Source: Reticulitermes speratus
Lineage: Eukaryota > Arthropoda > Insecta > Blattodea > Rhinotermitidae
Length of the DNA: 64,000 nucleotides
Assembly (NCBI GenBank): GCA_021186555.1
Contig: JAJKFL010000039.1
Span: forward strand, 14,612,733-14,676,732
Direction: 5' to 3'
The position numbers and the translations under genes were made by a program. This document shows, in pieces, positions 58,926 through 64,000 of the stretch (position 1 is the stretch's first letter; every line of letters begins with the position of its first letter). The notes below the pieces were generated by a model. The model saw only the letters and a program-made list of their open reading frames with translations, was not told the DNA's origin and did no database searches.

Positions 58926-59450
58926 ATGGCAAAAACAGCATTCAACAAGAAGAAAAATCTTTTCACCAGCAAACTGGAATTAAATTTAAGGAAGAAACTA
59001 GTAAAGTGTTACATTTGGAGCATAGCTTTGTATGGCGCTGAAACGTGGACACTTCGGAAAGTAGATCAGAAGTATCTGGAAAGTTTTGAAATGTGGTGCT
59101 GGAGAAGAATGGAGAAGATCAGTTGGACCGATCGTGTGAGAAATGAACAAGTATTACACAGAGTCAAGGAGGAGAGGAATATACTACATACAATAAAAAG
59201 AAGAAAGGCTAACTGGATTGGTCACATCTTGCGTAGAAACTGCCTTCTGAAACACGTGATTGAAGGAAAGTTAGAAGAAAGGATAGAAATGACGGGACGA
59301 CGAGGGAGAAGACGTAAGCAGCTACTGGATGACCTTAAGGAAAAGAAAAGATACTGGAAATTGAAAGAGGAAGCACTAGATCGCACCCTGTGGTGAACTC
59401 GCTTTTGAAGAGGCTACGGACCTGTCGTAAGACAGACTACAGAATGAATG
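58926..59450 (+). pseudogene. LINE 1, shorter 5'-truncated copy
   Basis: 156 open codons aligning with the copy at 14296-15057 from KATFNKKKNLF onwards, with a stop (TGG TGA at 59393-59398) where the other copy reads on. Ends in AGAATGAATGAAT. Confidence 0.85.
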
Positions 59451-59892
59451 AATTTACTTCAACAGGAACAGTGTTATGACGACTGTAAGAGGTAGGCTTA
59501 CAGGGAATTTGTATTTATGTAAGTTTAGGTTAAGTTGGTAGTACACAGCTAGGAAAATACAGTAACAGAAGAGTACTAAAGGAAACAATACATTCGTTAC
59601 TTTATACGTAGGTTTACGCGATTGATTACTGAGAGTATATTCTATTTTACCATAAGACGGATAGAAGGAAATAATCTCAGTGATCCTGCGTAAAGACTTG
59701 GATATTTTGAATACTGGGATCGGTGGTTTGACTTCCATTTGGGGCATTTGTAATTGGGTGCCTTGGTATTATGCTGTTCTGTATAGGTGCAGATTTGACG
59801 ATAGGCATTCCACTATGCAAGAAAGATTACTATACCAAATATCTATACATTTCACCGTGTCAGAATTAAATTTGAATCGTAGCATACCAGAA

Positions 59893-60108
59893 TAGATGGG
59901 AGGATAATATTAAAATGGAACTTCAAGAAGTGGGATGGGAGGGCGTGAACTGGATTGATATGGCTCAGGATAGGGACAGGAGGCGGGCTCTTGTGAATGC
60001 GGTAATAAACCTTCGATTTCCATAAAACGCGGGGAATTTCTTGATTAGCGGACACCTGTTAGCTTTTCAAGAAGGACCCTGCTCCATGGAGTTAGTTAGT
60101 TAGTTAGT
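59893..60108 (+). mobile_element. LINE 2, 5'-truncated insertion with target duplication
   Basis: From AGATGGGAGGATAATATT through GGATTGATATGGCTCAGG and AAACGCGGGGAATTTCTTG to a (GTTA)n tail. TAGCATACCAGAA flanks it at 59880-59892 and, overlapping the last TA of the tail, at 60109-60121. Confidence 0.85.
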
Positions 60109-60810
60109 TAGCATACCAGAAACCTTTTCCTTTGGTAGCTGAGGAAGCACTGCAACAGTTTTCAGGGTATTTTTTCTTGAGAAAAACAACAAACGAGTCC
60201 TTTAAAATAAAATTTGAACTTTTCAGCTGGTCAGTTGCAGTAAATGATTCTGTTTTGTACTAAAGCAATATACACACGTCATAAAGTCCTTGCAAGTAAC
60301 CCAGTCGTTTCTAATCTCATGCATATTCATTGACAGCCATAACATTAGGCATTTTCAGAGAGGATCAAAGTTACATTATTTGCAGACATTAAATTCGTTT
60401 TACTTTCTACATAGTGACGCATTTAAAGGTAGCGCGTATCAGTTCCTCAATTGCGACACGTCCGGAAAAACAGACAGCTATTTTTATCAAGATGACGCCC
60501 TTAACATGGATGCAGACACCAGGAACTGAAAAGGAGTGAAATAACTGATATGACAACGGTCTGCGTATGCGCCAGCTTTGTAAAATACGATCACAGTACA
60601 AAGAGACTGCGCGGATATGCGCCACTCTGCATAACATCCTTTTCCAACTTGAGATCCGCGCTCTCGTTGATGTGGCTAGAAAAACACCGAGTTTAAAATA
60701 AGGCTGTAATTTACTCATAACTGGATTCTGGAACATAGTATAGTTCCTTACGTTATGAATTGTAACATTACGATTAATGAAATCGACAGTACAACCGTGA
60801 ATCCCACTAG

Positions 60811-60992
60811 GTAAAGGTAAAGCAATCCCATTACAGACCTGGACAGGCTCTTAGGGTTCCCGGAGGTAGAGGCTTCCAGATTTCTAGACAATCGGCACAT
60901 GAAGGTGATAAGGTTGTCAGCCCCACGCACCGGTCGCCTTTACCCCCCAAGGATATGTTCCTGGTACTCATTTCTGTTAGAGGCTGATTCCC
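60811..60992 (-). mobile_element. SINE family D, lacking its head
   Basis: Matches the body of 50488-50780 (GGTAAAGCAATCCCATTACA, GACAATCGGCACATGAAG, CTGGTACTCATTTCTGTTAG), then breaks off. Confidence 0.8.
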
Positions 60993-61024
60993 ACCAGAAG
61001 TGGAATATTTCTTTTCACTATAGC

Positions 61025-61155
61025 GAACTTGGCTTTCGGGCTCTTGTGAGTGCGGTAATGAACCTTCGGGTTCCATAAAACGCGGGGAATTTCTTGACTA
61101 TCTGACTACCTGCTAGCTTCTCAATAAGAACTCTGCTCCATGGAGTTAGTTGGTT
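61025..61155 (+). mobile_element. LINE 2 3' tail
   Basis: CTCTTGTGAGTGCGGTAATG, then AAAACGCGGGGAATTTCTTG, ending GGAGTTAGTTGGTTAAC. It directly follows a broken SINE D. Confidence 0.75.
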
Positions 61156-63564
61156 AACACTTGGTTGTGGGATTCAAAAATAATGCTAAGTAACTGGCAC
61201 AAAAGGGGTACTTTTCTGGTGTAAAGGAGCTGTAGCTTGATACTGACAACTCACTACTGTATAAGTAATCTTGGTGCGCTGAGTTTGTCCAGGCTGGCCA
61301 ATACGTTGTCAAATGATAAAATGATTAGCCCTACAAGTATTTTTTTCTATGTTTGGGACACAAAAGATTCCATAATTATTTCCTCAACTAAGATCGCATA
61401 TGGCCAAAAAATACATAATTTGCTACTCTTTCGTAAATAATACTATAATTTGGAGCCTAGCATAAAAACAGAGGATATGGCATCTTTCGATAAATTAAAC
61501 TCCATCTATTAGCAACACATGCTAATGCGGAAGGCATACATGTGCGTGACAGGATATGATTGTTTGTCATAGCGCTACAGCCCCGAGCTGCAGGAATTGG
61601 TTATTTTTGTCAACTTTACTTACTTGGTCCTCAATTTTGTCCTAAGAAGATGGACAAAACGTGAGAGGAGAAGGATATGTGTAAGTTGTAGTAAAATGAA
61701 AGGAGAGGCAGCAATAGAGGAAATGGAAAGCGGGGGATGGAGAGTAAGCTGCAGAAAAGGCAAATACTCAATAGGTGAAAGGGAAGCGTAGACTAATCAT
61801 CCGTAGATACATTTAAGGTGTATTCCATAAACAATTTCTATTTTCGTATTGTCATTTTGTCTTTATATTTTCCTAAGCTTCATTTTCGATTTACTTAAAA
61901 TTAGTGAGAAATAAGAAAATCACGAATTTTGTTTAGAACTGATTCTTAAAAGTCTATAAAATCTTCCCATTTTTTGAAACCTGCATGTGACGACGAAATT
62001 CCTTGCTTTCACCCAACGTAATTAGACAGGCAAGACATGTTGCAAATACGTAAAAATGTATTGATTCCTAAAAAATATTTGGTCAGATCATATCTGGAGA
62101 AAAATAATGTGACATACCAGGACATACATACGTCAAAAGGGTGTGTAGGTTTTGACTCAATTCAACTGCCCCCGATAAAGTGTAAAGGGCGACATCTGTT
62201 AGAGACATACGAGTAAACGAGTTTTCGGGGTTCATAAAAGAATTATACGTGTTGTTCAGCCGAAGAACTGTTAGCTGTCTAATCATATCCACACCGTAGA
62301 TTTAAGTTCATTACTTGACTGATAGATGTAAAGATGCACATAGGAACGTACATTTAGCATATTATCGCTATTTCTCCTTTATAAGTTATGTCTAACAACT
62401 TGAAAAGCGCTTGTATTTGTGTTACATATATGTAACACTGCTTTAGGTTTAACAACACACATAGGAACTTAAAGAATAGACTGTTTTGTTCAGTTAATTA
62501 AAATTTGTAAGTAAGATGTACTCGAACAGGAGTTGTATTCACCACAAAAGCACAGTAACAAGAACAAATATAACTAATATTGAACCCCACATAAAGCTAA
62601 GCAACAAACCGAACATCGTATGTACACGTGATGTAAATGTTGCCATTCAAAAGCTGAAAGGAAAAATTTATTCAGCTAAAATAATGTACCTAGCTATCTT
62701 AGTAAAAGGAAATTCGTTGTAATGAAACAGCAACGTACCTGTGAGGTTTCAGCTGAATTGGCGCTGTAGTTTAAGATAGTTGTGTTGCGTTGAAATGTTG
62801 GCTATTGTTACAGCACTGGACGTGAGCAGGGCCTGAAGTTTGCCAAGGGTGGCAGTCGGAAATTCTATCAGAGAATTCTAAGTTTTATTTTATAGTACTT
62901 ACGTATTGGTGAAAGACTGGGTGGATGGATGGATGAATGCGTGAATGTGTGGCCAAATAAAAAAGTAGAAAGTAAATGGTTAGATCTTAAATGAGAGAGG
63001 TGATGGTACGTGAGTGACAAAAGGTGGATGACTAGTTGGATAGATGAAGGAATACGTGAATGAATTTGCGTAAAGACACAACGACGTGTAGATCAAGGGA
63101 TATAGAGAAAGAAAGAGAAGTGTTTTATTTTAACGACGTCAACTGCGCAGTTTATATGGAGGCCAGAAGAATTAAATGTGAATAAAGGGCATTAGCGAAA
63201 TAATACTAGGCCTACAAGGGAAAAGAACTCGGTGAAAGACCTGTCCCAGCGTCAGACTGTCCGCCACAAATCCCATACGAAATGTCTGGAAAAGAAAAAA
63301 GGAGCTGGAAATTAAACATTGTAACATCACCAAGAAAACGCTCTGCGTCTACCGGGAAGTGGGGCTCAAGACCCTTTCTGGGATTCATGTACCCACGTAC
63401 ACTGTTGTGTTCCGTAGGCCTACTCCCACAGCAGTACTGACTTTCCACTTGCCGCCCTTACGTTTTGTGACTAATATATTTCATCCAGTGTACAACTATC
63501 ATGGAGTAATTAACTGCTTACCTAACTAACGGTCTAACTAATTAACTAATAAATGACGTACTGT

Positions 63565-63857
63565 GTTGGCCGGGATAGCGTCGTCGGTATAGCGACTAGA
63601 TACGGGCTGGACGGTCCGGGGATCGAATCCCGGTGGGGGCGACATTTTCCGCAGCCATCCAGACGGACCCTGGTGCCCACCCAGCCTCCTATACAATGGG
63701 TACCGGGTCTCTTTCCCGGGGGTAAAGCGGCCGGGGCGTGGAGTTGACCACCCACCCCCATATAGTGCCTGGGTTAAAAAAAAAGAGTAGGGCTATACCT
63801 CTACTCCCCCTCTGGGCCTTCATGGCCTGTTCTAGGGAGAACTTTACCTTTACCTTT
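63565..63857 (+). mobile_element. tRNA-derived SINE (family B), full length
   Basis: The head has GGTATAGCGACTAGATACGG and the B box GGGATCGAATCCC. The body contains TACAATGGGTACCGGGTC and ends ACTTTACCTTTACCTTT. ATGACGTACTGT flanks it at 63553-63564 and 63858-63869. Confidence 0.88.
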
Positions 63858-64000
63858 ATGACGTACTGTACCCTAAGTTCCAGCCCACTTTACTACAAGA
63901 AAGTAAATTAACCTAACTTGTTAGTAACAAAAACAACTGTTGCAGCTTTGTGTATGTCCAATAGGACTGGAAATATCAAATTTCACCACAACTGTACATT

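Larger units (their letters stand above)
58298..64000. other. Upstream flank of SOWAH
   Basis: This flank should hold the main promoter and 5' UTR, but I see no decisive TATA box or initiator. Named repeats are a LINE copy at 58926, a LINE 3' end at 59893, SINE fragments at 60811, a LINE tail at 61025 and a full SINE at 63565. Stretches 60125-60800, 61160-63550 and 63870-64000 show nothing I can name, apart from a short (GGAT)n-like run near 62925. Confidence 0.6.

Overview
This window is eukaryotic nuclear DNA: AT-rich, intron-rich and packed with interspersed repeats. The repeats look insect-like. There are several tRNA-derived SINE families, degenerate LINE 3' ends whose peptide remnants resemble those common in cockroach gene predictions, hAT- and mariner-type MITEs, and many foldback elements. 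I infer a cockroach-like polyneopteran insect (American cockroach or a relative). The species call is inference.

One host gene can be supported. On the minus strand, six coding exons (58297 down to 17700) encode the N-terminal 325 residues of a SOWAH (sosondowah, ankyrin-repeat-domain) family protein. In order they are: a winged-helix-like SOWAH N-terminal domain (exons 1-3), a long disordered proline-rich part with a PPxY and a PxxPxR motif (exon 3), a conserved-looking [14 protein letters not shown] block (exon 4), a 36-base acidic microexon (exon 5), and an LD..REWLV....YQALAKL segment (exon 6) that leads into the ankyrin repeats. The ankyrin exons were not found and probably lie beyond base 1. 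Exons 2-6 join in phase 0 and exon 1 to 2 in phase 1, all with GT/AG sites, so the reading frame stays open throughout. A second start, ATG at 50936 with a TATA-like box and initiator about 65-95 bases upstream, could give a short isoform lacking the winged helix.

Layout: 1-17699 is intron downstream of exon 6, full of repeats (LINE 3' ends, an RLE-type LINE relic, a SINE, a hAT MITE, three foldbacks). 17700-19551 holds exons 6 and 5 with a 525-bp minisatellite between them. 19552-49017 is a roughly 29.5-kb intron with a 53-bp satellite array, SINEs, MITEs and foldbacks. 49018-50936 holds exon 4 and the alternative first exon. 51-56.5 kb is intron with repeats. 56579-58297 holds exons 3-1. 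58298-64000 is upstream flank with LINE and SINE copies.

The most unusual content is a set of palindromic elements. Several carry a recognisable hammerhead ribozyme core (CTGANGA, stem II, GAAA) followed by a short palindrome such as ACGT, ACATGT or ACATATGT in place of stem III. This is the architecture known for dimer-cleaving hammerheads of Penelope-like retroelements. The best are at 16486-16763 (both arms intact), 27782-27972 (a perfect 95-bp palindrome with a 12-bp target duplication nearby) and 49802-50016.
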